Shown in pieces: positions 26,018 through 40,226 of a stretch of 64,000 bases of DNA (position 1 is the first letter of the stretch; every line of letters begins with the position of its first letter). The stretch comes from Sacculina carcini (lineage: Eukaryota > Arthropoda > Thecostraca > Sacculinidae). A program made the position numbers and the translations under genes. The stretch is taken from assembly GCA_916048095.2 (NCBI GenBank), contig OU696570.1, positions 5,881,518 through 5,945,517 on the forward strand, read 5' to 3'. Under the pieces are notes generated by a model. The model worked only from the letters and a program-made list of their open reading frames with translations, searched no databases and was not told the DNA's origin.

Positions 26018-27855
26018 ATGCCTAGTCCCATCTCCCTTTCACACTTCTCCTACCGTCGATCTGTCCTCTAAGTATTACTTGATCTGTCCTCGGTTTTTGA
26101 TCTTGTTAGTCACTCTATTCTTATTCGTGATCTTTCCTGTTTGGGTTTATCTTCTTCCGCCTTTTCTCTTAGGAAATCTTACGTCAATGATCGTAGTTAC
26201 TCAGTTGACTTCAATTTCTCCCCTTCTGCTGACTTCTCCCTTGGATCTGGTGTTCCGCAAGGTTCCGTCCTTGGCCCACTACTATGTCATCTATATATGT
26301 CTTCTCTTTGCCCTGTTCTTCAAAAACATTCCATTACTTTCAACATTTATGCCGATGACATATAATTCCTCCTTCCTGTCACTCCTGATACTCCCTCCTT
26401 TCTCTCTGATATACTTTCTGAAACTTCCTTATGTGCCGCCTCTCGGCAGCTGTATTTGAATACTTCTAAGTCTGAGTTCATCGTCCCCCAACCACCCCGT
26501 ATCTCATCTTCTCCCATTTCCTATCTCTACTGATGTTCGCAACCTTGGCTCTATCTTTGTCTCTTCGATCTCCTGCTTTGACAATATCGTTTCTGTCGCT
26601 CGCACTGGTCATCTTATCAGTGGCGGCGCCAAGGGAGGGTTTGGGGGGCTGGATCGCCCCAAAATTAGGCCAAGCCCCCCTGAGCCCCCCAAAAAGCATA
26701 ATCATGGACATAAAAACTTGTTATCACTGTAAATGAAGTCCTGTAATTTTGGTTCAAGTTCGAGGACTCAATCAGTGCGCCCCAGTCCCTTATTCTATTA
26801 TGTGGTCAGCGTTCGAGTGTAGTTCTCCATGCTTCGCTAAACCCCCTCAACTTTTTCCTTAGCCACCCCTTCTCAGCCCCCCCCCCCCCTCCCATCGGAA
26901 ATATCCCGGCGCCGCCACTGCATCTTATTCTGCACTCTCTCTACCCTATACGCCCCCCTCTACCCTATACGCCTCTCTACCCTATCTTGAGAAAAATTCC
27001 ATCATCACTCTTGTTCATACTCTCGTTTTTCCCATATTAGACTACTGCACCTCGCTTTACTTTAGTGCTCCTCGTTTTCATCCTACCCTTTTTCGCCACA
27101 CTTCTCACCTCCTTTTTCAACTCCACTGGCTTCCTATCATCCCACGAATTAACTTTCGCATTTGGTGTCTCATTTACAAGCTTTTGCATGATCCTCACCA
27201 ACCTTTATATCTTGCTCATCTTCTGATCCCCACTGACTCATACTCTTATCGTCGCCTTCTTCCTCTCGCTTGTCCTCGTGCATGTAACGACTCTTCCTGG
27301 TGTTCTAAATCGCTCTTTTTCACGCTCCTCGCTTGTATAATTTTCTTCCCTCTCATATCAGCCGCGCCTCTACATTTTGGTCATTCCGCCGTTGGCTTCG
27401 TCTTTAGCTTTCCGACATTTCATTTGATCCTGTCTCTCATTCCCTCTCTCCTTTCGCTTCTCTGTGATATAGTTTCAACAATGTGTCCGTTTCATGTTTG
27501 CTTCAATTCTCCTCGTTGTCTTATTTTCCCTGTCTTGAGCACATTAGCCGCTTAATTTTCTTATTTACATTGAGAATGTTCTATGTAAAATTCAATTCTC
27601 TGTCGACTTTATTGTCGTGTGAATATACCACTTGATTTTTGGAATTCTGCTATTTGTGCTTGTGCCTGCTATTTACCCATTTTGGTTTATTTCGTGCCTT
27701 CCCGCTCATATATCTGCTGCTTTCTCCCTTATTCTTTACAATTGTCGTTTTGCCACAATTGATGATTGATCGTGTTACCACAATTGATGTTTTCCGTTTG
27801 TCGCGCTTGGGTTTTACCGGCGCTATAGCAAATACACGTTGTCGTTGTCGTTAGT
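26018..27855 (+). pseudogene. 5'-truncated LINE (CR1/L2-like reverse transcriptase)
   Basis: Fragments in several frames: SGVPQGSVLGPLLC and YADDI near 26250-26365 (reverse transcriptase motifs), VRNLGSIF near 26535, and a C-terminal domain near 26990-27480 with FQLHWLPIIPRINFRIW and AAPLHF. The 3' end is a GTTGTC microsatellite (27836-27853), typical of CR1/L2 elements. Frameshifted and interrupted by the 26618-26920 element. Confidence 0.8.
26618..26920. mobile_element. hAT MITE with perfect inverted repeats and target duplication
   Basis: 303 bp with 13-bp perfect ends CAGTGGCGGCGCC / GGCGCCGCCACTG, flanked by CATCTTAT on both sides (26610-26617 and 26921-26928). The 8-bp duplication and CAGTGGCGG terminus are standard for hAT. 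The interior is C/G-run rich. It sits inside the LINE. Confidence 0.92.
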
Positions 27856-28305
27856 CAATTACAACACACATACCTCAATTAAAAGTATGTTGCATATAAT
27901 TACATACACAAATACAATTTTAATGTGTGGCTACCTTTTGCCATGCTGATTTTGAAGACAATATACCCAATGAGCTGAGCTCAGCAGAATTCTCGAGGAA
28001 TGTAATTGCATATTCATATTCACCAGTCAATTTATCGGAGGGATTATACCCCCATACTCCTAGGATCTACGCCCATAAAAATACCACAAATTTTATTCAT
28101 GTTCTACGACCTAAAATGACATGAGTGAGATTCAGTAAACGCATTGATTTTTTCTTCAAAACATATCTACAGCTCAGCAATAATATATTCATCTCGAGTA
28201 AGCCTTTGCAGTATAACCATCTGCATTTACTGCGAATTAATTAATCACTTCAACCAGGATAAGAAGCCCACAAGGAAAGGGCTTCACATTGGACATGGTA
28301 TAATA

Positions 28306-28591
28306 CAGTGTTTCTCAATATTTTTCTTTCCTTGGCCCCTTCAACACAAAGTGAATCCTTGTGGTCCACCAGAAACAGTATTTGAGCCCCCTAGAAGTCC
28401 TTGTGGCCCCCATACGATTGAAATGTACATCATCAAAAGCAATTAGATATACAAATAAATTTATCCAACATAAGTCTGTCGTGTCCTTCGATTGAATATG
28501 GTGGCCCCCCATTTTTTAAATTCGGTTCTATGGTCCCTCAAAAAAATCCATGGTCCCCAAAGGGGCATATAGCCCACGTTGAGAAACACCG
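28306..28591. mobile_element. hAT MITE (CAGTGTTTCTCAA ends)
   Basis: 286 bp. Inverted ends CAGTGTTTCTCAA / TTGAGAAACACCG, flanked by perfect 8-bp GTATAATA duplications (28298-28305 and 28592-28599). No coding capacity. Confidence 0.9.
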
Positions 28592-28666
28592 GTATAATAC
28601 ATGGAAGCATACCTTTGTGAACGCACAATTTGAACTGGTCAATGTTAACGGCCAATTTGAAGCCAG

Positions 28667-29186
<520 letters not shown>

Positions 29187-29220
29187 TACACACACACACA
29201 CACACACATGCATACACACA

Positions 29221-30660
29221 GGTAAATAGTCATTCAGTCTCAACAATTTGTCTACGGTTCATCGACTGTATGTCTGTATGTACTGTATGTATATGTATTC
29301 ATGTGTACATGTGTATTCGCGTGTGTGCGAGTGTCGAGTTCGGGCGTATTTGTCAGTGGACAACGGCTTCAAGAAATCTGTGCCCGTTGTCATGGCAACC
29401 CAATCAGACAGCCTCCTAGCAGTTGCCTCCTGTTTAATGTTCTCTCCAAGCGGCGGCGTCATTTTCCAGCGGCGGCCTGTCAAAACGCCACATTCGCCAC
29501 TTCATAAACGACCTAGTGTGTGTGTGTGTGTGTATATGTGTATGTGCGTGTATTAGTGGTCGGCCTCTCAGATGACGGATAAGCCAGCCAGCGTTTACGG
29601 CTAATCGGTGGCCGAAGCTGTTTGGACAAATGAGCGAGCATGTCGATCAGCTAGCGGGTCGACGAGACAACAACACACCGCTTGTAAGATAACCAGTTGC
29701 GGCACGGCAAACACTAACACAGACATCACACAATAATCTTTCCCAGCAAATTACATTAAAGAATCACCCACAGGACATCCCCACTATTTCTAATATATTC
29801 TAATTGTTTAGTAATCTGTCGTATTTTTATATATCAACATTCAGGTCTTTGCAGCAAATTCTATTAGTTTTTCGGTATATAAATTGTTTTAATTTTGGTT
29901 ATAGATACCTTATCAAATACGGGTTTGGATTGAGAAAAACATACACACTATAAACATACCATGTAAGTATACTGTATACTGTATTGTCATTCCTTTGATA
30001 GTTAGGTATATCATTCCTCCGGTCAATATATTACTTATTTGAAAATGTAGTATATTTTGGAGACAGATGTAGCGGATTGGTAGATGAAACTTTGTAGACA
30101 ATCTTAAACAAAATTGTCAGACTAAGTTTTTCAATCAAATCCTACAATTAAATATTTCTACTTTCAGGAGCAGTCTGCGATGATTTAGAGTTAATACACA
30201 ACCACACACTCGCACACCCACACTCGCACACACCCACCCACACATACACACACACACAAACAAACAAACACACAATCCACACGCAATCACACACATGTTG
30301 GTGATCTTTGGAGGTAAGTGGTGCGCGCGTATGCGACGCGTATTTCTCTTCAGTGGGAGTCTCGATCGAATTCCGACCATTTCACAACATGGACAATACT
30401 TTATAACATACTGTGCCAGTACTCTAAGAACGCTTGATTGAAACGCATTTGGTGAGCTTAAGTAAAATAATGGCAAATAATGGACTGTGCGTGCAGGCAA
30501 AGATGATACGAAGATTAAAATAGTAGCTGATAATGACGACAGTATACGATTAATGGTCGGCAAACACCTGTTAATTCATGCCTTCCAATGGAACATGATC
30601 CAGTGGCACACGCCATTCACACTGCTGACGTCACGGGTGTATTTTCCTTAGAGAATATTT
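29221..30660. other. Mixed-composition non-coding DNA with regulatory-type motifs
   Basis: Short GT/CA tracts at 29515-29550 and 30195-30295. An X-box/CCAAT pair lies at 29386-29407 and a TGACGTCA site at 30626-30633. No exon recognised. Confidence 0.5.
29386..29407 (+). promoter_or_regulatory. Near-perfect RFX X-box next to a CCAAT box
   Basis: GTTGTCATGGCAAC (29386-29399) fits the RFX X-box palindrome with one mismatch between half-sites, and CCAATCAG follows directly at 29400-29407. No transcription unit is assigned, so function is inferred from motif alone. Confidence 0.45.
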
Positions 30661-30960
30661 TGGAGGATCATTGCCGTGTGACCGATTTGAATAAGGGTGA
30701 TTGTCCTCTCTAGCGGTCTCGACAAGAAGAACGGAGGAAGCCAAGATCCATTATTGCAAAGGATAGAGGGGAAGATGGAAAATAAGTTTTGTGTAACACA
30801 CTTTTTAACAATTACAATTTTCGGATTTGCTGTATTTTGAGTTGAATGACACTTGAAATAATGCAAAACAACAAATTGAAAGTTGCACATTTAATGAGCA
30901 TTTCCCTTCTAAATCAGCTTTCTCATTGTTTTTTTTCATCTCATGCTTTTATTTATATAC

Positions 30961-31537
30961 TAGCATATCAACCCGCCCGTCGTGCGGAGCAATTAATTAA
31001 GTAGACGTGCAGCTTTGTCTGGCCACAAACCAGATCCAAAGCTGCATACCCCCAATTCGGCCTTGATATCCTAAACCAACTACACATTATGGACAGATTA
31101 CATAAGAGGGTAAAGAAAAAGCAAAATGATGAAATAATTTGGGACCAGAAGATACTCAAAGCAATAAGTTATAATGCTTTTATTGTCTAGTACCTCCACA
31201 CAAACTCAACCCGACACAAACTCAACCCCTAGTTAGTGATCATTTCTTGACGTAACCTAACCTAAATGTCTAGCATATAAACCCGCCCGTTGTGGATCGT
31301 TTCGATCCGTTCTGAATCTTGAAGACAAATCCGTTAGTTTTGTATAATACTCCATTCTACACGGTGAAATTGAACGTTTTATTGTCTATAGTTGCTGTCT
31401 GCGGGACATATTTATTTCATAAAAATGATCCATCGGTTCTTTTACGTTTAAAACCACTGATCTATATCATTGAGCCCGCGCAGTTATTTTAACCTCATAT
31501 TCAAGCATACATACACACACAGACAGATGGAGAATTT

Positions 31538-31540
<3 letters not shown>
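30961..31540. other. Non-coding DNA with a repeated CCCGCCCGT motif
   Basis: TAGCATAT(C/A)AACCCGCCCGT occurs at about 30961 and 31270, a short direct repeat perhaps from transposon ends. Nothing else recognised. Confidence 0.4.

Positions 31541-31624
<84 letters not shown>
31541..31624. repeat. (TA)n microsatellite
   Basis: About 84 bp of TA, followed by AT-rich degenerate copies to 31715. Confidence 0.95.
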
Positions 31625-31628
<4 letters not shown>

Positions 31629-31796
31629 CTACAAATATATAAATATATTTATAAATATAATATATATATTATATATATAATAAATATATTACATATATAA
31701 ATATATATATTATACTACATTTACTACAAAACTCGAAAAACATACCAGTCGATTGTCAAGAATAGCTGCCTACCAAGGACCGAAGAGACGCAAAAA

Positions 31797-32213
31797 GTGA
31801 ACGTCGTGTATTCACATAAATGCCAAACTGGGGACTGCAGTCTCCGTAATTCTGAATACATCGGCCACACAACAACAACTTTGCACAAGCGACTCACTGC
31901 TCACTTGCACGACGGCGCTATTTTTCGGCACTACGCGCAAGAGCATAAGATCAAGCTCAACAGAACAATCCTCACTGACAATACATCCGTCATTTGCCAG
32001 GAGCATAACATCAGAAAGCTCAAAATGATAGAGGCAGTGTTGATTTGTACGCGGAAACCAACTATAAACGTCCAACAACAGCCTGACGTAATTCTTCCAT
32101 CTATTAGACAGCAAAACAACATCAACAACCAACAGAGAAGCGCATCACAACATCCTGCACCTAGCCAGAATTTATCTACATCAAACGGCAGTGCAAATGT
32201 GCACTCGGCATGA
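31797..32213 (+). pseudogene. Penelope-like element, GIY-YIG endonuclease fragment
   Basis: The 138-codon frame contains C-x4-C ... EYIGHTTTTLHKRLTAH, then HYAQEH, ILTDNTS and KMIEAVLICTRKPTIN, matching in order the GIY-YIG endonuclease that ends Penelope-like reverse transcriptases (YIG core, Arg, His, Glu, then P-x-IN). No reverse transcriptase lies upstream; the left border is the TA tract. A 5'-truncated insertion is the likely explanation. Confidence 0.75.
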
Positions 32214-32324
32214 ATTTTATATACTTTTATATTGGAATTTTCTAGAGTATTTAACGTCTCATTCAAATTTGATTTTCAGTTTAGTGTATATTTATTTACG
32301 ATTGTTATGTGTATATATATGCCC

Positions 32325-32352
32325 CTGAAGATGACATTAATATATGTCGAAA
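32325..32352 (+). other. Hammerhead-like stem-loop near the Penelope 3' end
   Basis: CTGAAGAT precedes a GACAT/ATGTC stem and then GAAA. This resembles the hammerhead core (CUGAUGA-stem II-GAAA) reported in Penelope-like elements, but with a substitution in the first box. Activity is doubtful. Confidence 0.3.
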
Positions 32353-33239
32353 GGTGCCTCGGGCAAAAATGAGTTTTGTGCGAGTGTATATGTGTGTATG
32401 AGCGATTGTGTCAAAGTGCGATGCGACTGTATTTGATTTTGTTGAGATACTGATTGAAACATATATAAGAACCGAACAATGTCAAATACTGTTCTTTCCA
32501 ATGTCAATCCAATAGCGAATGATGAGCGAATGATGCACACTTGCCGCAGAAAGTGCTGCGAATTCAATCGAATAAAACAATTAAATCAGTTCCACTTTCA
32601 TGGCGTATATTGCGCATGTTTTTGTTTGTAATGCTACTGCCCAAACATTTCCTGTATACGAGACAGGAATTTCCTGTACTTATGCTATCTCGTATAACGG
32701 CTGATTATATCTAAATTCAGCAACGCAGAGGTGGCATAGTACGTGACGAAATATCCCACATCCCAGCTCCTAACTTTCCCTGTTCATTTTCGTTTGATTT
32801 GTCAAGGCGAAGACTAAATTGAACGTGAACGACCTTGGCTGAGCGGTGAATACTTAGCACACGGACAGTGCCACACGGAGAGCAGGAGAAAGTGAGCGTG
32901 TTGAACGAGGCGTGTATTCAAGTCGGGTTGATCTTCCACTCCACTAACGATGGCTGTACAATTCACTGGGAAACACACCCAGGTAACCTAAGACACAACG
33001 CGCCGTTAATCTGGAGACAGAATTACACATGAATTATACCTTTATATGTCGATGTTTTACTAGACAAAAAAACAGATGGGAAAAAATCTATTTTAAATAA
33101 AAAACACTTGCTATAGCGCCCGTACAGCACGGATGCACACGACGTCAACGAAAAAATGTAAAAAGCAATAATGACCAAATAACTGAAGTGAAAAATGAGC
33201 AGATCAAGGAACGTGCATATATAAACGCCCAGAACCATA
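32353..33239. other. Non-coding stretch
   Basis: No coding exon or clear repeat recognised. Confidence 0.4.
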
Positions 33240-33247
33240 CACAAATG

Positions 33248-33599
33248 CAGGGGCGTAGATTTGTGTCGAAGCTCGGGGGATGACAGCCAACATGCATTAG
33301 TGTTCTAAGTTGACTTAGTTAGCCAATTGAATGGGGCCCACAGCTATTTTCGGCCAATTCAATCACAACACACATACCTCAAAGAAAAGTATATTGCGAA
33401 AAATAAAAACGTTCACATATTTATAATTGTTGACATTTTTCGTGTGTTGGTATTTTTTGCTATGCTAATTTTTATGATAATATATCCTTGAATGAGCTGA
33501 ACTTGGCAAAATTATCGGGGGTATAATTGCATATTCATACCCCAGCCAATTTGTCGGGAGGTATATATACACCCCATACCCCAAGGATCTACGTCCATG
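33248..33599. mobile_element. hAT-like MITE, CATGGACGTAG family, intact copy
   Basis: 352 bp. Ends CAGGGGCGTAGAT and (reverse complement) CATGGACGTAGATCC, flanked by CACAAATG at 33240-33247 and 33600-33607 (perfect 8 bp). Related copies: 9817-10202, 10345-10712 and 25921-28076. Confidence 0.9.
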
Positions 33600-33699
33600 C
33601 ACAAATGTATGCATACCAATACTAATGAGACTCAGAGCGGATTGATTCAAAGTCCAGTTTACTCTAAAACATCCATGTGCATGAATCAACTCTGTCTAG

Positions 33700-34374
33700 A
33701 TGTTAAAAATGGATCCATTGAGCACAATCAGCATCGGCATATCATATGAGCTATCGCTAATGATGTCAAGGATCCACTCCCGAGCATCACTCACTGGTGG
33801 ACTTCCTCTATGGCCAGTCAGCCGACCGCTTTTGGCACATCATCATGACACACACACACACACACACACACACTCCGTCAATCATCGGCCGTGTAATTTG
33901 CCCCTCATCTCCCCCTCCTCCCCCGGTGATAGCGCATGCCTCTTCTCCCACGATGTCTGTGTCACGTGCGGCGGCGCAGGCGGCGGCCATTTCAAATTAG
34001 CATTTGATGATGTGAACACAGCCGGCCGGAAAATCCACGCCAAAGCATGGCCATGTCCCGCCGCTCCTCACCACCTCGTGCTCACGGCGATCCATCGGGC
34101 CGCTTTCTCCACGCCACCTCTCTCTCATTCTGCCTATCTGTCTCTGTTGTTAGCTCCCCATGACTGGGTATCGCAGCACCCTCTGCTTGATTCTGGCGGG
34201 CAGCTGGCCGCTGGTGTGACGTCATCAAGCACATACACGCACACACACATGCGCAATGCTTTGTGGTATATGAACTCGTCACAATAGCGTGCTATGAACT
34301 CGTCGACAAAAGAGCGCTCACCGTTGACAAAGTCGCTGACATTCTTAGCTGGATCAATGTATGTGTGTGTGCCT

Positions 34375-34431
<57 letters not shown>

Positions 34432-34770
34432 ACAAATACTGGCGGCGACAAATAGGGCGTCGGATTAGTAGCTGGCACGTCACCGGACTGCGTGGAGTTC
34501 ATACACACACACGCGCGAGAGAGAGCGCGGCGGTAAGCCCCGTGTCGTGGCCCAGTGTCGGCCCGACTAATGGCCGTCATTCAGCCGAACAGTGTCAATC
34601 GCCGTTGATCCATGTGTCCGTCAGTCGTCGCCGCTGATCCGCTACGAAAACACGTTGACGTACGTCAAGTGACCGTGTCGGCATGGGCGTCGGCAAAGGG
34701 TAGCACGCCTTTCCGCGTCGCCAGTGAAATATCCAGTCGCCCGTGGACAGCTTTGACAAATTCACATGAG
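33700..34770. other. GC-rich non-coding block with CA/GT tracts
   Basis: Includes a CA tract at 33847-33872, a GT tract at 34371-34430, CpG-rich stretches around 33960-34100 and 34430-34720, and a consensus CRE at 34217-34224. Open frames are not supported by codon pattern or homology. It could be a promoter or enhancer of an unseen transcript. Confidence 0.4.
34217..34224. promoter_or_regulatory. Consensus cAMP response element TGACGTCA
   Basis: Perfect palindromic CRE in a GC-rich unrepeated block; a second lies at 30626-30633. Motif match only. Confidence 0.35.
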
Positions 34771-35124
34771 TAATTACGCTGTACATCTAGTAGAATGGCT
34801 GTACATTCGAGTGCTCAGACGGACAAAAACTTTGTGCGTCTACTTGTACGAATTTTGTACGTTACAGACTTCAATATAGTGAACGTTTGTAGGCTGGAAG
34901 TTTTCCCCGCAAACGCCTCTGCGAATCGGTATTCCAGTCAGCAGTTGAGACCAATCGAGACTCCTGAAAGCGCGCAAGTGGATGAGGTGTGTCCCCTATC
35001 TACACTACTTTTGATGTTTCCCTAACAACACAGCGAGAGAAATAGTAGAGAACGAGATTTTCAGCGAAACTGCAAGTTCAACAATGAGACAGGTTGATTC
35101 GTAATCGAGCAATTCACCTAAGCC

Positions 35125-35432
35125 AGGGGTCGGCAAACTTTTTTTGCTGATGGCCAGATAACTAAAAGAAACACCAGCGCTGGCCGCATAATACTCTTTT
35201 TCAATACTTGCAAGCCAGAACGAGGCGCTGGGAAATCAGACAACTAACTTGACATTTCATAGATGAGTTGCGTGCAATAAACGAAAACCAAAATGACTAA
35301 CATTCACTTAAAATTTATCAAAGAAGCTACGTGCATACATTTACCATGCAAACTCAGGTATCGTCGGCCGGCCGATTGAGCCAATCTCGCGGAACGGATC
35401 CGGCCTGCTGACAGTAGTTTGCCGACCACTTA
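35125..35432. mobile_element. Probable hAT MITE (CAGGGGTCGGCAAAC end)
   Basis: Inverted ends CAGGGGTCGGCAAACT and AGTTTGCCGACCACTT. The target duplication is not clear. Length and termini suit the hAT non-autonomous class. Confidence 0.55.
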
Positions 35433-36508
35433 GCCTATCTAAGCCGTTCGCATAATGATCAGATATATAAATGGTTGCTTTGTTTTTTGTCTCCTACAAA
35501 TACCCCGAGGAACGTGCGACATTTGTAATGTGGCATAAATCTTCCAAAAAACATTCCAGAGACTCCCAGAAGCTAATGGCTTACTGTGATTCATTCAGTA
35601 TTCTGATTTAAACATATAAGTCCGAATTTTAAACTGTATAAAATTTTACAATATGGTATTAATATAAATAATATATTCATTACAACAAATAATTCATATA
35701 ATACTAAAAATTGAGAACTAAACTACTGTAAACGTAAGACTTATGTTATAATGGTCCAGTAATACACCGCCATGCAACATTGACGTAGAAGCAGGCATCA
35801 AACATGATACAATCACCACTGCCTGATGACAAGATGATGGACATGATGGTGTCATCATGACATCACATCGACATTGTCTCGTTGTAGAACAGTGAAGGAA
35901 GCACCATGTCTCGCCCTGGTACAAATGGTGTGCTCGCCTTGGCTATTTGTGATATTCGGCCTGGCATAATGCTTCATCGACACTCAATACTTGTGACCAT
36001 TGAGACTTCGCCGTCCATACTTCCCGTGCGTTCAATTCGCCAGCTCCTTGACTCTGTACTCTGCATTCCCCTGTATGTCTGTCTGTCTTTCTTTCGTTTG
36101 TCGCTTAGAGAACTTCCTGCTGTTATGCATTGGAGCTGAATGCTGACGCGTCGAGCGTGTATGTCTGTGTGTTTGTGCATGTGTGTTTGTGCGTGTGTGT
36201 TTGTGCGTGTGTGTGAATTGCCGCTGAATTCCTGGTTGCTAACAAAGACACGTAGACATTTCACAGACTCTCTCGGAGCTTCGCTTAGGCATTGCGCTCA
36301 TTGGCCGGCGTAGAAATGATCTCGTCCTAGCGTAACATGTCAACATGTGTTGCGTCAAGACACTATGGGAACAGTGTGCATGCACAATTGCATAGGGAAT
36401 GTATCAATGCTATTGTCTAAGGTTGGAGATACTGAAAATATCAAACGACATAGAAGATTGTTAGCAGCTTATAAATTATAAGTTACTATAAGTATACGAG
36501 TACTCGTA
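35433..36508. other. Non-coding stretch
   Basis: No recognised gene. A short GTGTGTTT tract lies near 36165-36215. Confidence 0.4.
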
Positions 36509-36560
36509 TATATATATATATACGGGCATATATATATATACGGGCATATATATATATACG

Positions 36561-36600
<40 letters not shown>
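36509..36600. repeat. TA-rich satellite with CGGGCATATATATATA units
   Basis: Three copies of a ~20-bp unit (ACGGGCATATATATATAT) are followed by pure TA up to the mariner left end. Confidence 0.9.
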
Positions 36601-38264
<1,664 letters not shown>

Positions 38265-38282
38265 GTGTATTGTATATATATA

Positions 38283-38365
38283 CACCGGTGACTTATTGTA
38301 ACTTAAATTATATAAGTATATATATATATATATACTTATATAATTTAAGTTACAATACACCGGTG
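38283..38365. repeat. 83-bp palindrome with CACCGGTG ends
   Basis: Arms begin and end with CACCGGTG and share TTGTAACTTAAATTATATAA on opposite strands, centred on a short TA run. It can fold into one long hairpin; perhaps a tiny foldback transposon. Confidence 0.75.
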
Positions 38366-40116
38366 ATAGAAGTTTTATGACCAGAGGTTGTAAAAATTTG
38401 TGGTGAAAATGTTAAATTATATGATACAAGTTTTAATTATATATTTATTGCCAGATCATTGAAACAAAGAGAAAAGACAATAACATATTCGTGAATATAT
38501 ACACAGAATGTAATATACTTCATACATTAAATAGCATATGCAATGCATATGCTATACATGCATATTATGCATGTATGCAAAGGGAGTTGATGTGATATAC
38601 AGTGGCGGCACCAAGGGGATCATGGGGGGCTCACCATGAACATTTCCAGTGTAGTTCCTCATATTTCGCCTAGCCTCTACATCATTTTCTTAACCCATCC
38701 CCTCAACCCTACAAACCCTCCAACCAACCATTTGAATTCATTCAAATGGGCTCTTGTTGTAGCGCGTGGGGCTGCAATGCCCCAGCACGCCCGTCTTCTA
38801 ATATATCTTTTGTCTTATATGTTGGATGCTTTTACAAGCTAATAATCCTATAACAGTAAGTGACCATAAAACAGTTTACAGTGGAACAGGTCCTCTTGAC
38901 ATTCTCAAAATAAAAATATTCAGGAAAACAATAAGGTAAGTCGTTAAATGCCGGACATTTCAATGGGGAAATACTTAAATCTAATTGGGACAGTGTTAAA
39001 TTTAGTTGGGACAATTCTAAATTCAATTGAGACAATTTTGATTTCAATTGGGACAAATCAAATTGTAAAAGGTATAGACTGCATGCGAGGTGCCGTGGGA
39101 ATAATGGCACATTATATTATTTTAAAAATTCAGAATTCGCCACGATACATTTTTATGCGACACAACAATACTTGCTGTGACAAAATATAGTAGTTTCTCT
39201 GGTATTTGACTATTTGATAATGTATTTTGCCCATACACACGTGTCGCACGGTATTCAAACAGCTGTTTTGGCCTTCGTTGCTTGCTTGTCCCTCAACAAC
39301 TCAATCAATGCAGGTATGTCCAGCAAGCTTTTCGTGTTCATTAGAAATTTCAGTGTACAATACTACATAGAATAACGGTACATGTGAAAAGTAATTGATT
39401 ACACAGAAGCTATGCGCAGTGGCGTAAACCAGTGGCATATCCTGGGGGCACGGCCGGCGGGTCCGCCTCGGGCGGTACGTTCGAAGAGACGACCCAATGA
39501 CTGCTGAAGATGTTGCATTATCCCTACATCTGAGACGAATTTATGAATATAATACTTCATATTTGCTGTTTCAATTTCATATATCTAAGCGTTGAATGCT
39601 AGCAAGATCGATTGGAAATAATTATCTTCATCGATTATTTGACTGGAAGCATGCACAATTATAATACTCTCGTCTTTTTAGCTATGTCGACACATGGACA
39701 TGCTAATTCTCTTAAGTGGTGTTGAAATGTACTACGTACTGTTAACAATTAAAATATTCCTTCTATCACTATATAGATTTATAATTTGTTGTAAAAAGAA
39801 TTAAACATAGATTATACGGTATTAGCACATCGTTTTCACCTGTCATCAGGTGTGCGTTCAGAAACCGTGCTGCTGACTGGTCAATACATGACCAATTTTT
39901 CCGTGCATCAACTACGGGTGAGTGCATTAGCATTGACACAACACCAATAACGTGCACACTTAACATATTATTAACACAGGCGCGTTAAAGTAAAGGAAAA
40001 TAGCAGAGATAATAATAAAAATGCGCAACCGAACGGCAAACAACGAGGAATAACGAGGTATAACAATGTACAGAGGCGAATTTACTTGATTGACATTTCA
40101 TTGAATTGTGTGCTTC

Positions 40117-40156
<40 letters not shown>

Positions 40157-40218
40157 TTTCATTGCGCGCTCTGTGTATTGTTCTCTGTCTATACCCGTAT
40201 GTTCGTTCATGTGCGTGT
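38366..40218. other. Non-coding DNA with transposon fragments
   Basis: A partial copy of the CAGTGGCGGC(A/G)CC hAT family begins at 38600 (CAGTGGCGGCACCAAGGGG) and fades by about 38780. A CAGTGGCGTA terminus with GC-rich interior lies near 39418-39490. A GT tract lies at 40121-40156. No gene seen. Confidence 0.5.
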
Positions 40219-40226
40219 GTAATGGC

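Larger units (their letters stand above)
25921..28076. mobile_element. hAT-like MITE (CATGGACGTAG family) split by a LINE
   Basis: The left part, 25921-26017 (GGCGTAGATGTCTGTCGAGG...), and the right part, about 27856-28076 (...AGGATCTACGCCCAT), align to the two halves of the intact copy at 33248-33599. The LINE at 26018-27855 interrupts it. The flanking duplication is degraded. Confidence 0.65.

Noticed and set aside
27184-27854. Hydrophobic open frames after the LINE C-terminus
   Set aside because: They are out-of-frame or decayed LINE sequence (LHWLPIIPRINF region and 3' end), not membrane proteins.
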